From: Polynucleobacter asymbioticus
GTDB lineage: Bacteria > Pseudomonadota > Gammaproteobacteria > Burkholderiales > Burkholderiaceae
Reading direction: 5' to 3'
DNA length: 64,000 bases
NCBI RefSeq assembly: GCF_018687575.1
Contig: NZ_CP061297.1
Coordinates: 1,370,821-1,434,820 of the forward strand
The notes below the pieces were generated by a model. The model was given only the letters and a program-made list of their open reading frames with translations, searched no databases and was not told the DNA's origin. This document shows positions 38,295 through 45,882 of the stretch, piece after piece. Both the position numbers and the translations under genes were made by a program. How positions within the stretch are numbered: position 1 is the stretch's first letter; the number at the start of each line of letters is the position of its first letter.

Positions 38295-38846
38295 TTACTC
38301 AGGAGGATGCTCCTCAGGATTCACATCCAAGGCAATCAGAAATCGAGAAACCATGTTGTAAGCTGCCACCACAGTGACCAGCTCAACCGTATCGGTATTG
38401 CCAAGCGCGGCTTGCAAACGCTTCATCAGAGCGCTCTCAACCTGAATATTGCGAGTCATCTGAAACGTCAATTCCGCTGCATCATTTTCAACTGCGGAAA
38501 ATAGATTGCTTGGGAAACTAGGTTGGCCAATTAAACGTAGCGCCTTTACCTGTTCCTCAGTACCCCCTGCTTTGATGAATGGAGGAGCATGATGAAAAAA
38601 CTCATACTCAGCACCATTGAGGACGGCTACCCCACACATGGCGAGTTCACGCAACTTTGGATCTAAGGAGAGGTTATTACGTATCTCACCCACAAAATGA
38701 TTCCAACCCTCGGCAATCGGGGTGCTATGCAGCAGCATGCGGTCTAAATTGATGAACTGACCACCCCGACGCTGGCGAATTGCAGCTACTAGCTCGGCTG
38801 GTTCTGCCAAATCCATTGGCTGGTAAGGAATTAAACGTTCAGACAT
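38295..38846 (-). CDS. Carboxymuconolactone decarboxylase family protein
   Basis: An alpha-helical AhpD/CMD-fold protein of 183 residues. The core is LRELAMCGVAVLNGAEYEFFHHAPPF, followed by GGTEEQVKALR. The CxxC redox pair of AhpD is absent (only one Cys at that place), so it is unlikely to be a thiol peroxidase partner; it is closer to the gamma-carboxymuconolactone or uncharacterised CMD group. It precedes the methyltransferase by 3 bp in one operon. Confidence 0.75.
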   Translation of the reverse strand: MSERLIPYQPMDLAEPAELVAAIRQRRGGQFINLDRMLLHSTPIAEGWNHFVGEIRNNLSLDPKLRELAMCGVAVLNGAEYEFFHHAPPFIKAGGTEEQVKALRLIGQPSFPSNLFSAVENDAAELTFQMTRNIQVESALMKRLQAALGNTDTVELVTVVAAYNMVSRFLIALDVNPEEHPPE

Positions 38847-38950
38847 GGGTGCTCTTGGGGTATTTTTATGAAAATGATAGGTTAGGACTTAGATTATCAC
38901 TCGAATACCGTCTTCCTCGATAATGTCGATATCGCCACACAATATTTGCC

Positions 38951-39718
38951 ATGAAACCGATTCTGAACATAGCCGCCTACTTATTTGTCAGCCTAGACAA
39001 TCTGGTTGAGTTGCGCGCCAAAATTCTGGATGAGTGCAACACCCGGAATCTCAAAGGAACGATCTTGTTAACCGGTGAAGGTATCAATATGTTCTTGGCT
39101 GGCAATGATTCTGAATTACGTGGCTTCTTAGACTGGCTTCGACTAGACCATCGCTTCAAATCATTGGTGTCAAAAGATAGTCGGTCTGAATCACAACCAT
39201 TCAAAAAAATGTTGGTCAAAATTAAGAATGAAATCATTCGCATGAATCACCCAACGATTCGTCCGGAAGAGGGTCGTGCCAATTTCATTGCGCCCAAAAA
39301 ATTACAAGAGTGGCTTGATCGTGGTACGGATGACTTAGGGCGCCCTGTAATCATGGTAGATACACGTAATGCATTCGAAGTTGAGTATGGAACTTTTGAG
39401 AATGCACTGCATTTCAATATCGAAAAATTTACAGAGTTTCCTGCGGCAATTTCGGCAAAAAAAGATGAGTTAGCTGATAAGACCCTAGTGAGCTTTTGTA
39501 CTGGCGGAATTCGTTGTGAAAAGTCAGGTCTTTACATGCGCGAGATTGGCATGGAGCATAGCTATCAACTGGAAGGTGGCATCCTCAAGTACTTTGAGGA
39601 GGTCGGATCAGCCCACTACACGGGCACTTGCTTTGTGTTTGATGAGCGAGAGGCTTTGGAGCCCAACCTGGATTCCATTCCAGTGGAGCACTCCATTCGC
39701 AAAAAACTCAAAGACTAA
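38951..39718 (+). CDS. trhO: tRNA uridine-34 hydroxylase / rhodanese-type protein
   Basis: TrhO (YceA) hydroxylates U34 of some tRNAs using oxygen, on the way to 5-methoxyuridine or cmo5U. The 255-residue protein has the N-terminal acylphosphatase-like domain (residues 1-95, GTILLTGEGINMFLAG) and the rhodanese domain, with the reactive loop SFCTGGIRCEKSGLYM and Cys183. It ends soon after the rhodanese domain, lacking the longer tail of the E. coli protein, as is seen in many TrhO homologs. Confidence 0.88.
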   Translation: MKPILNIAAYLFVSLDNLVELRAKILDECNTRNLKGTILLTGEGINMFLAGNDSELRGFLDWLRLDHRFKSLVSKDSRSESQPFKKMLVKIKNEIIRMNHPTIRPEEGRANFIAPKKLQEWLDRGTDDLGRPVIMVDTRNAFEVEYGTFENALHFNIEKFTEFPAAISAKKDELADKTLVSFCTGGIRCEKSGLYMREIGMEHSYQLEGGILKYFEEVGSAHYTGTCFVFDEREALEPNLDSIPVEHSIRKKLKD

Positions 39719-39727
39719 ACAAAGCGA

Positions 39728-40030
39728 TTACTTTGACTTACCCACCAAAGTCATATGCTCAACAAAAGGTGGTTTTGCAAAGAATGGGCCAACAATGGCT
39801 CGCCAATCAGCAAAAGCCTCTGACCCACGAAAATCTACCGTATGATTTTCCAGAGTATCCCAGTAAATCAACAATAGGTAACGCGCCGGATTCTCAATGG
39901 TGCGATTAACCTTAAAGCCTTGAAAACCCTTGGCTTTGGCAATAACAGTATTTACGCCGCGCAAAATAGCCTCCTCAAACTCGGCAGACTTGCTCGGATC
40001 AATTTCAATATCGCAGTGTTCCAAAATCAT
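39728..40030 (-). CDS. Antibiotic biosynthesis monooxygenase (ABM) domain protein
   Basis: A small ferredoxin-like fold protein of 100 residues. The start is placed at the ATG 40028-40030 with AAGGAA upstream; the longer frame adds 8 residues. The sequence pattern LEHCDIEIDPSKSAEFEEAI, KGFQGFKVNRTIENPARYLLLIYW and DFRGSEAFADW is typical of the ABM family. Function unknown; members range from quinol monooxygenases to heme-degrading enzymes. Convergent with trhO. Confidence 0.75.
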   Translation of the reverse strand: MILEHCDIEIDPSKSAEFEEAILRGVNTVIAKAKGFQGFKVNRTIENPARYLLLIYWDTLENHTVDFRGSEAFADWRAIVGPFFAKPPFVEHMTLVGKSK

Positions 40031-40105
40031 CGGTATTCCTTTTGTCAAAATCAATGTAGATAGATAGTAAACTTAATCAGCATAATAAATAACGATATTA
40101 GAGAC

Positions 40106-41080
40106 ATGGCCAATTTACCTAACGTTGTCATTCTTGGTGACTATGAGCGCGCCCTTCGTCGCTTTTCCAGTTGGACTAAAGTGGATCAGCTTTGCCAGAT
40201 CGCCATTCATCATGAACCCCTATTCGGCGAAGCCCTATATGAGGCGGTTAAAGATGCTGATGTGATTGTGCTGGTGAGGGATCGCACCCCAATTAACGAA
40301 GCTTTGATTGCGCGCCTACCAAAGCTCAAGCTTTTCATGTTCACCGGCAAGCGCAATGGCACCCTAGATGCATCAGCCCTGATATCGCGCAATATTCCGA
40401 TTGCCTGCACCCCCGGCGGTCCCTCCAAAGAAACTACTACCGAGCTAACCTGGGCATTGATTTTGGGAGCCTCAAAACAATTGCTCACTCAACATCATCT
40501 GGTGCGCTCTGGCAGCTGGCGCGATGATCTTTCCGTTCTACCAATGCTGTCTGGCGAACGCCTGGGAATTATTGGTCTAGGCTCGATCGGTAGCTCTGTT
40601 GCACGCGTAGGGAAAGCATTTGGAATGGAGCTTGTCGCATGGAGCCCTAATATGACAGCCGAGCGAGCTGCCGCTCAAGATGCCAAGTCCGTCAGCCTAG
40701 AAGAGCTTTTGAAAACATCCAAGGTTGTCAGTCTTCATCTTGTAGCTGGGCCCAATACCAAAGAATTGATTGGTGCTGAAGCCTTGGCAATAATGCGCCC
40801 CGATGCAGTCTTAGTAAACACTTCGCGCTCTGCCCTCATTGATACACGGGCTCTACAAGATGCACTTGCTGCTGGTAGGCCTGGTCAAGCGGCAATTGAT
40901 GTCTTCGATACCGAGCCACTCCCTTCAAATGATGTTCTGAGAAATACGCCGAACTTACTCACCACACCACACCTCGGGTTTGTGGCTGAGCCTGTTTTTG
41001 CAATGTTCTCTAAAGGCATCGTCGATACCTTGGAAGCATGGATTGATCAAAAGCCAATTCCCCATCCATTCGAACCTTAA
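40106..41080 (+). CDS. D-2-hydroxyacid dehydrogenase family protein
   Basis: NAD(P)-dependent oxidoreductase of 324 residues, of the D-isomer-specific 2-hydroxyacid class. Coenzyme loop GIIGLGSIGSSVARVGKAFG at about 157-176; catalytic residues are the Arg of VNTSRSALID, the Glu of FDTEPLP and the His of TTPHLGF. All three are present, so an active enzyme is expected. The gene is followed by the ChrA pair after 5 bp, and so may be part of the same unit; the substrate is unknown. Confidence 0.85.
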   Translation: MANLPNVVILGDYERALRRFSSWTKVDQLCQIAIHHEPLFGEALYEAVKDADVIVLVRDRTPINEALIARLPKLKLFMFTGKRNGTLDASALISRNIPIACTPGGPSKETTTELTWALILGASKQLLTQHHLVRSGSWRDDLSVLPMLSGERLGIIGLGSIGSSVARVGKAFGMELVAWSPNMTAERAAAQDAKSVSLEELLKTSKVVSLHLVAGPNTKELIGAEALAIMRPDAVLVNTSRSALIDTRALQDALAAGRPGQAAIDVFDTEPLPSNDVLRNTPNLLTTPHLGFVAEPVFAMFSKGIVDTLEAWIDQKPIPHPFEP

Positions 41081-41085
41081 TTCAC

Positions 41086-41625
41086 TTGAAGACACTGACC
41101 CCCGCAGAATTATTTATCAGCTTTAGCAAAATCGGGATGTCTGGTTTTGGTGGTGTACTACCGTGGGCACGTCGCACCCTGGTTGAGCGAGACAAGGTAT
41201 TAAGCTCTGAAGAATTCAGTGCCATTTTGGGTATCTGCCAAATTGTTCCGGGCCCCAATATTGTCAATCTTGCAGTATGTGTTGGTTCTCGCTTTGCTGG
41301 CGCTAAGGGCGCATTAGCTGCCGTTCTGGGTTTAACGCTAGGCCCTATCTGCATTGTGATGCTACTGGCTATTCTGTATACACATTACAGCTACCTAGAC
41401 TCAGTGCAAGGAGTACTGCGAGGCATTTCTGCAGTTGGCGTCGGATTAATCGCATCCACCGGAATCAAAATGTTGCGCGATGAATTTCGCTTTCCAGCAA
41501 TGCTATTGGTAGTGCTTGTCACTGTTATTGCTGCCAGCTATTACCAACTTGGTCTTGGTTGGGTGGTTCTCATTGCATCGCCACTTGCTTGGATTTTGGC
41601 GCAAAAGAAAGCTCGCAAAATATGA
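41086..41625 (+). CDS. Chromate transporter half, first gene (short ChrA)
   Basis: Membrane protein of 179 residues of the CHR family short type: FSKIGMSGFGGVLPWARR near the start, ICQIVPGPNIVNLAVCVGSRFAGAKGA and about six hydrophobic segments. In this family two half-length genes code for one paired transporter, with opposite membrane orientation. Only a TTG (41086-41088) fits the conserved N-terminus, and no strong Shine-Dalgarno is seen, so the start is uncertain. It ends in ATGA shared with the next gene. Confidence 0.78.
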   Translation: MKTLTPAELFISFSKIGMSGFGGVLPWARRTLVERDKVLSSEEFSAILGICQIVPGPNIVNLAVCVGSRFAGAKGALAAVLGLTLGPICIVMLLAILYTHYSYLDSVQGVLRGISAVGVGLIASTGIKMLRDEFRFPAMLLVVLVTVIAASYYQLGLGWVVLIASPLAWILAQKKARKI

Positions 41626-42143
41626 GTATTTTGCTGAGCCTCTTTCTGAAACTTTCTGCGTTTTCGCTGATTGCATTTGGAGGAGTAAACGCCCTACTCC
41701 CAAGTCTGCTCAATTTATCGGTTTATCAAGAGCATTGGATTGACCTGCAGACCTTTGCTGATTATTTCGCTATTGCTCAAGCCGCACCGGGACCCAACTT
41801 CATGACGGTGACTCTGATCGGCTGGCATGTCTATGGCGCTTTAGGTGCTGTGATTGCAACGATTGCAATTGCTTGGCCATCATCCATTCTGGTCTACCAC
41901 CTGCAGCGCCTAATATTGGGTATGCGGGATGCGCATAAAAAGAAATCGATTCAGTATGCGGCTGCAGCACTTGCTATTGGTCTAGTCTTATCTTCAGCAT
42001 GGCAGATTGCCCTACAAATCAATCATAGCTACGCAGCCTATGGGCTGACGCTATTTACTATCGGCATCACTGTTTTTACTCGCTGGCACCCTTTGTACCT
42101 CATTGGGCTAGGCGCTATTCTGGGAGCATTAGGCTTAATATGA
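41622..42143 (+). CDS. Chromate transporter half, second gene (short ChrA)
   Basis: The second CHR-family half, 173 residues, with SLFLKLSAFSLIAFGGVNALLPSL and AIAQAAPGPNFMTVTLIGWHVYG matching the first half in design. The ATG at 41622 overlaps the stop of the first gene by 4 bp; the longer frame from 41559 runs inside that gene and is not used. CHR proteins transport chromate, and some move sulfate or other anions. It overlaps the Bug gene by 4 bp. Confidence 0.82.
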   Translation: MSILLSLFLKLSAFSLIAFGGVNALLPSLLNLSVYQEHWIDLQTFADYFAIAQAAPGPNFMTVTLIGWHVYGALGAVIATIAIAWPSSILVYHLQRLILGMRDAHKKKSIQYAAAALAIGLVLSSAWQIALQINHSYAAYGLTLFTIGITVFTRWHPLYLIGLGAILGALGLI

Positions 42144-43111
42144 AAATCATTCCAATCTCTCAAATCTTCATTCTATTTTTGACAAGCCTGGGCACAGCTT
42201 ATGCGCAGTCGAGCTATCCCAATAAACCGATTACTGTAGTTGTGCCTTACGGCGCCGGAGGAAGTGCGGATTCCCGAAGTAGGCAGTTAGCCCAAAAAAT
42301 GAGTTTGAGTCTGAAGCAACCGTTTGTGATTGACAATAAGCCGGGTGCCGGCGGAAATATTGGTACTGAATTTATTGCAAAGGCTGCACCAGATGGCTAC
42401 ACCATTGGTATGGGCAACTTTGCACCACTGGCTGTGAATAAAACGTTGTTTAGCTCCTTACGTTACGACCCCGAAACAGATCTTAGCCCCATTATCTTGA
42501 TTGAAAAGGGTCCGCTGATTTTGGTGGTGAATCCGAATTCGCAATACAAATCTATCCAGGATATTGTTAGCGCAGCCAAGGCAAAGCCAGGAACCTTGAC
42601 ATTCTCTTCAGGAGGCATCGGTGGCAGCCATCAACTGTCAGCAGAACTATTTATGCAGAATGCTGGCATCCAAATGATCCACGTGCCATATAAAAGCGGT
42701 TCTGCTGCGCTCACTGATTTGATGGCGGGTAATGTAGACATGATGTTTGATCAAATGTACTCCGCAGTTCCTAGCATCAAAGCAGATAAATTGCGCCCTA
42801 TTGCGATTACAAGCAAAAAGAGATCCCCACTCTTTCCAAACGTACCCAGCTTTGCAGAACTCGGCTACCCCAAAGTGGAAGTACTCAACTGGCAGGGATT
42901 TATTGCCCCCGCAGGAACTCCTAAACCAATTATTGATAAGTTAAATAAAGCTGCGAATGAGGCGCTTAAGGACCCACAACTACGAGAATTAATGCTGTCT
43001 CAAGGTAATGAAATTGGTGGTGGTAGTCCCGCTGATTTTGCAGCGCTCATCAAATCAGAATCTGCAAAATGGAGTGCCGTAGTCAAGGCCGGCAATATCA
43101 AGCCTGAGTAA
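42140..43111 (+). CDS. Bug-family substrate-binding protein, coupled to the ChrA pair
   Basis: Periplasmic binding protein of 323 residues. The signal peptide ends near AYA (about residue 22); the mature N-terminus YPNKPITVVVPYGAGGSADSRSR, then IDNKPGAGGNIGTEFIAKAAPDGYTIGMGN, are the family blocks. The ATGA overlap with the second ChrA half implies that the three genes are translated together. A Bug receptor fused by overlap to CHR-type permeases rather than TctAB is not what I would expect from the known family pairings. Confidence 0.92.
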   Translation: MKIIPISQIFILFLTSLGTAYAQSSYPNKPITVVVPYGAGGSADSRSRQLAQKMSLSLKQPFVIDNKPGAGGNIGTEFIAKAAPDGYTIGMGNFAPLAVNKTLFSSLRYDPETDLSPIILIEKGPLILVVNPNSQYKSIQDIVSAAKAKPGTLTFSSGGIGGSHQLSAELFMQNAGIQMIHVPYKSGSAALTDLMAGNVDMMFDQMYSAVPSIKADKLRPIAITSKKRSPLFPNVPSFAELGYPKVEVLNWQGFIAPAGTPKPIIDKLNKAANEALKDPQLRELMLSQGNEIGGGSPADFAALIKSESAKWSAVVKAGNIKPE

Positions 43112-43126
43112 GCTTATTTAAAATAC

Positions 43127-43504
43127 TTACTTCAGCGCTTGATAAGTCAAGATACCCAAGAAGGTTAAGACGAGCGAGCCCACCAAATTCATTAAGGCAG
43201 TACCCAGCGCCCAAGTGACCTCTCCGCGCTGTAAAAAACCCACCACTTCTGCTGAAAAGCTAGAGAAGGTAGTGAGACCACCTAAGAAACCCGTAACAAT
43301 GAACAACTTCCACTCAGGAGAAAGGCTTGGGTTATTGCCAAAGAAAGCCACGGCGATTCCAATCAAGTAGCCACCAACCATATTGGAAATAAAAGTTCCT
43401 AAAGGAAGTGTCGCTGCAAGGCTGACTGTTGCAAGATTAAATCCCGCTCTTAGTAAAGCACCGAGACCAGCACCACAGAAGACTGCAAGAATAGATAGCC
43501 ACAT
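43127..43504 (-). CDS. crcB: Fluoride efflux transporter CrcB (Fluc)
   Basis: Dual-topology fluoride channel of 125 residues and four membrane helices. Family marks: AGLGALLRAGFNLA near the N-terminus, GTFISNMVGGYLIG, and FLGGLTTFSSFSAEV with the Phe-box and TTFSTF-like motif. It follows the YgiD-like gene by 9 bp, and I see no fluoride riboswitch ahead of it, so its expression depends on that upstream transcript. Confidence 0.92.
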   Translation of the reverse strand: MWLSILAVFCGAGLGALLRAGFNLATVSLAATLPLGTFISNMVGGYLIGIAVAFFGNNPSLSPEWKLFIVTGFLGGLTTFSSFSAEVVGFLQRGEVTWALGTALMNLVGSLVLTFLGILTYQALK

Positions 43505-43513
43505 ATTGAATAT

Positions 43514-44293
43514 TTATTGAATTGAAAAAGTCAGCATACTGATAGAGCCCATTTCCACTCCATCAACCAATATCTTAGGAGCCTCACCATGCTCTTGCAG
43601 GGCAAGCACATACAAAGCAGGCCAATAATGCTCAGGGGTCGGAATAGACAAGTGAGCAGCATCCCCGAATTGCTCCCAATTGATCAGAGTCTCATGGTGG
43701 TTTGCTTTCATCTCTGAAACAAAGAAATCATTGAACTCACTAGCCCAAGGATAAGGCGCTGCACCCTCCTCCCAGTGAATGGTCCGCAAGTTGTGCACAA
43801 CATTGCCGCTAGCCAAAATCAAAATGTTCTCATCCCGCAAAGGGCGTAATTTCTTGGCGAGCGCATAGTGCTCTGCAGCTGATATAGAGCCATCTAAACT
43901 CAACTGAACCACAGGAATATCGGCATCTGGATAAAGGTACTTGAGAACAGACCAGGCACCGTGGTCAATACCCCATTCATTCTCTTCCAATACAACAGGA
44001 ACATCTAGCAATTCTGTGATGCGATCAGCTAAGGCAGGACTACCCGGCGCTGGATATTGAATATCAAATAAGGCTTGCGGGAATCCACCAAAGTCATGAA
44101 TCGTTTTGGGTTTAGGCATTGCAGTAACCCAAACTCCGCGGGTTACCCAATGAGCCGAGATGACTAGGATGGCATCTGGGCGTTTGAGTGATCTGCCAAG
44201 AGTTGCCCAAGCTGCTGTATAGCGATTGGGCTCAATGGCATACATCGGACTGCCATGGCCAGCAAATACTGCAGGTTGGCGATGGCTAGTCAT
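43514..44293 (-). CDS. Class III extradiol ring-cleavage dioxygenase (YgiD/DODA type)
   Basis: A 259-residue LigB-fold non-heme enzyme. FAGHGSPM (His13) and VISAHWVTRG supply two metal His residues; HDFGGFPQALFDIQYPAPG and EWGIDHGAWSVLKYLYP are diagnostic of the DOPA-4,5-extradiol/YgiD group. In E. coli YgiD uses Zn and DOPA. The metabolic role here is unknown. It is the first gene of an operon with crcB. Confidence 0.85.
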   Translation of the reverse strand: MTSHRQPAVFAGHGSPMYAIEPNRYTAAWATLGRSLKRPDAILVISAHWVTRGVWVTAMPKPKTIHDFGGFPQALFDIQYPAPGSPALADRITELLDVPVVLEENEWGIDHGAWSVLKYLYPDADIPVVQLSLDGSISAAEHYALAKKLRPLRDENILILASGNVVHNLRTIHWEEGAAPYPWASEFNDFFVSEMKANHHETLINWEQFGDAAHLSIPTPEHYWPALYVLALQEHGEAPKILVDGVEMGSISMLTFSIQ

Positions 44294-44302
44294 TAATGCA
44301 GA

Positions 44303-44440
44303 TTAGCCGAATACGTAACCAGTATGAGCTGCAACCAATGCAAACAAAATAGCCAAGCTAGTAGCGGCTGCCAACATCACGATCAAAGTGATGATTTTCT
44401 TATTGACTTCGTCTTTCGACTCTTTATGCCATTCGTTCAT
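44303..44440 (-). CDS. Small single-helix membrane protein (45 aa)
   Basis: A short gene of 45 codons. The ATG at 44438-44440 has GAGGA 8 nt upstream. The product starts with a charged segment (MNEWHKESKDEVNKK, 15 residues) followed by one clear membrane helix (about 16-40) and the end GYVFG. It sits between the YgiD-like gene and another small gene, on the same strand as both. No family recognised. It may be part of the operon with ygiD-crcB, as it lies just 10 bp upstream of that gene. Confidence 0.6.
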   Translation of the reverse strand: MNEWHKESKDEVNKKIITLIVMLAAATSLAILFALVAAHTGYVFG

Positions 44441-44484
44441 GCTAAATCCTCGTTAAACACATTAATTAGTGTTGCAATTATCCA

Positions 44485-44652
44485 CTATCGGCCTCGGCCA
44501 GCCTTACGCATCATGGCTTTTCCGCCTCCAAAGCCTGCCTGAGGCCTACCGCCTGGGCCAGATGGGCCTTTTGGGGCGGGTGGACGGGCTACCGGCTTGG
44601 CTGCAACAGGCTTAGCTGGGGTTTTTGATTCAGGTTTTTTATCGTCAGTCAC
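44485..44652 (-). CDS. Small Pro/Gly/Lys-rich protein (55 aa)
   Basis: A short gene of 55 codons starting at GTG (44650-44652), with AGGAG 5 nt upstream. The sequence is low in complexity: repeated KPVAAKPVARP-type stretches, then GPSGPGGRPQAGFGGG, ending KAMMRKAGRGR. It is strongly basic and probably disordered. No family known to me. It is read divergently from the M50 protease (28 bp gap), and lies 44 bp upstream of the membrane micro-protein gene. Confidence 0.6.
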   Translation of the reverse strand: MTDDKKPESKTPAKPVAAKPVARPPAPKGPSGPGGRPQAGFGGGKAMMRKAGRGR

Positions 44653-44680
44653 TTTTTGCTCCTATAGATATCATATTGCC

Positions 44681-45343
44681 ATGATTACTGACTATTCTAT
44701 CCAAGCTATCGCCATCAACGCGATTCCTTTGATTTTTGCCATCACCATCCATGAAGCAGCCCATGGCTATGCAGCCCGCCAGCTTGGTGACAATACCGCT
44801 TACATGCTCGGCAGGGTTAGCCTCAACCCCATTAAACATATTGATCCCATTGGGACCATCCTCATCCCTTTGCTGCTCATTTTGTCGGGATCCCCGTTTT
44901 TAGTGGGCTACGCCAAGCCCGTACCTGTCAATTTTGGGCGCCTACGCCATCCCCGCATTGACTCTATTTGGGTGGCCTTGGCTGGCCCTGGATCGAATTT
45001 CATCCAAGCATTGATTTGGCTGACACTGCTGATTGGGATAGTGGGGTTTGGGGTCAACGAAAAGTTCTTGATCTCGATGTCCCAGGCTGGCATTACCTGG
45101 AATTTGGGTTTACTAGTTTTTAATCTATTTCCATTGCCGCCACTGGATGGCGGACGTATTCTTGCAGGACTTCTGCCGGCGCGCCAATCTATTGCCCTAG
45201 GAAAACTAGAGCCTTGGGGTTTCTTTATCGTTCTTGGATTAGTTTTCACCGGCCTGATAGGCAGCTTCTGGATGACCCCTCTAATGGCCTTTTTTGAATG
45301 GCTCATCCTTCTTTTGACCAGTCCTTTGAGAATGATTTTCTAA
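44681..45343 (+). CDS. Site-2 protease family (M50) membrane metalloprotease
   Basis: Intramembrane zinc protease-like protein of 220 residues. The zinc motif HEAAHG (within ITIHEAAHGYAARQLG, about residues 18-33) and the downstream LFPLPPLDGGRI (Asp ligand) are both intact, with about six hydrophobic stretches. The start is set at ATG 44681-44683; the open frame continues to 44597 but would overlap the divergent small gene. Physiological substrate unknown; members of this short group are often next to tryptophanyl-tRNA synthetase or ScpAB, not here. Confidence 0.87.
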   Translation: MITDYSIQAIAINAIPLIFAITIHEAAHGYAARQLGDNTAYMLGRVSLNPIKHIDPIGTILIPLLLILSGSPFLVGYAKPVPVNFGRLRHPRIDSIWVALAGPGSNFIQALIWLTLLIGIVGFGVNEKFLISMSQAGITWNLGLLVFNLFPLPPLDGGRILAGLLPARQSIALGKLEPWGFFIVLGLVFTGLIGSFWMTPLMAFFEWLILLLTSPLRMIF

Positions 45344-45432
45344 GTAAATTCGCGTCGACAACAGCCAGCATTCAAGAGTATGCTGATCACATAGCCTTAT
45401 CCCTGAATTGATTGAACTTACTGGAGCTCCTG

Positions 45433-45882
45433 ATGAAATTCAAACACCTTGTTTTAGCGACCCTTACACCGACCTTGCTACTTAGCGGCATTGCCTACGC
45501 TCAGTTTAAGAAGCCTGAGGATGCAATTAAGTATCGTCAGAGCGCATTTACCGTGATGGCCAATTCTTTTGGAAAGATTGGCGCAGTAGTTAAAGGTGAG
45601 GCACCGTTTAATAAAGATGAAGTAGCTAAAAATGCAGCTGTTGTTGCAATGCTCTCCACTTTGCCATGGCAAGCATTTGGTCCAGGCACCGAGGGTGGCA
45701 ATGCGCTTCCAGGCGTTTGGTCAGACAACGCTAAATTTAAAGCTGCTGGAGAAAAAATGCAGCTGGCTGTAGCAAATCTCAATACTGCCGCACAGTCAGG
45801 CGATCAAGAGGCGATTAAAAAAGCGTTTGGCGCAGCTGGCGCCACCTGTAAAGGTTGCCATGACGACTTTAAGAAAAAGTAA
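45433..45882 (+). CDS. Cytochrome c' / c-556 class II
   Basis: Periplasmic c-type cytochrome of 149 residues. The start ATG 45433-45435 has GGAG upstream; the longer frame from 45412 adds 7 unlikely residues. The signal peptide is cut near AYA (about 23). The four-helix body carries the C-terminal heme site CKGCH, in ATCKGCHDDFKKK, five residues from the end. Such proteins carry electrons or bind NO. It is convergent with the b561 gene, whose stop codon directly adjoins its own. Confidence 0.88.
   Translation: MKFKHLVLATLTPTLLLSGIAYAQFKKPEDAIKYRQSAFTVMANSFGKIGAVVKGEAPFNKDEVAKNAAVVAMLSTLPWQAFGPGTEGGNALPGVWSDNAKFKAAGEKMQLAVANLNTAAQSGDQEAIKKAFGAAGATCKGCHDDFKKK

Noticed and set aside
43505..43513. 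Fluoride riboswitch ahead of crcB
   Set aside because: Only 9 bp separate crcB from the upstream gene, so there is no room for the riboswitch, and none was recognised ahead of ygiD.
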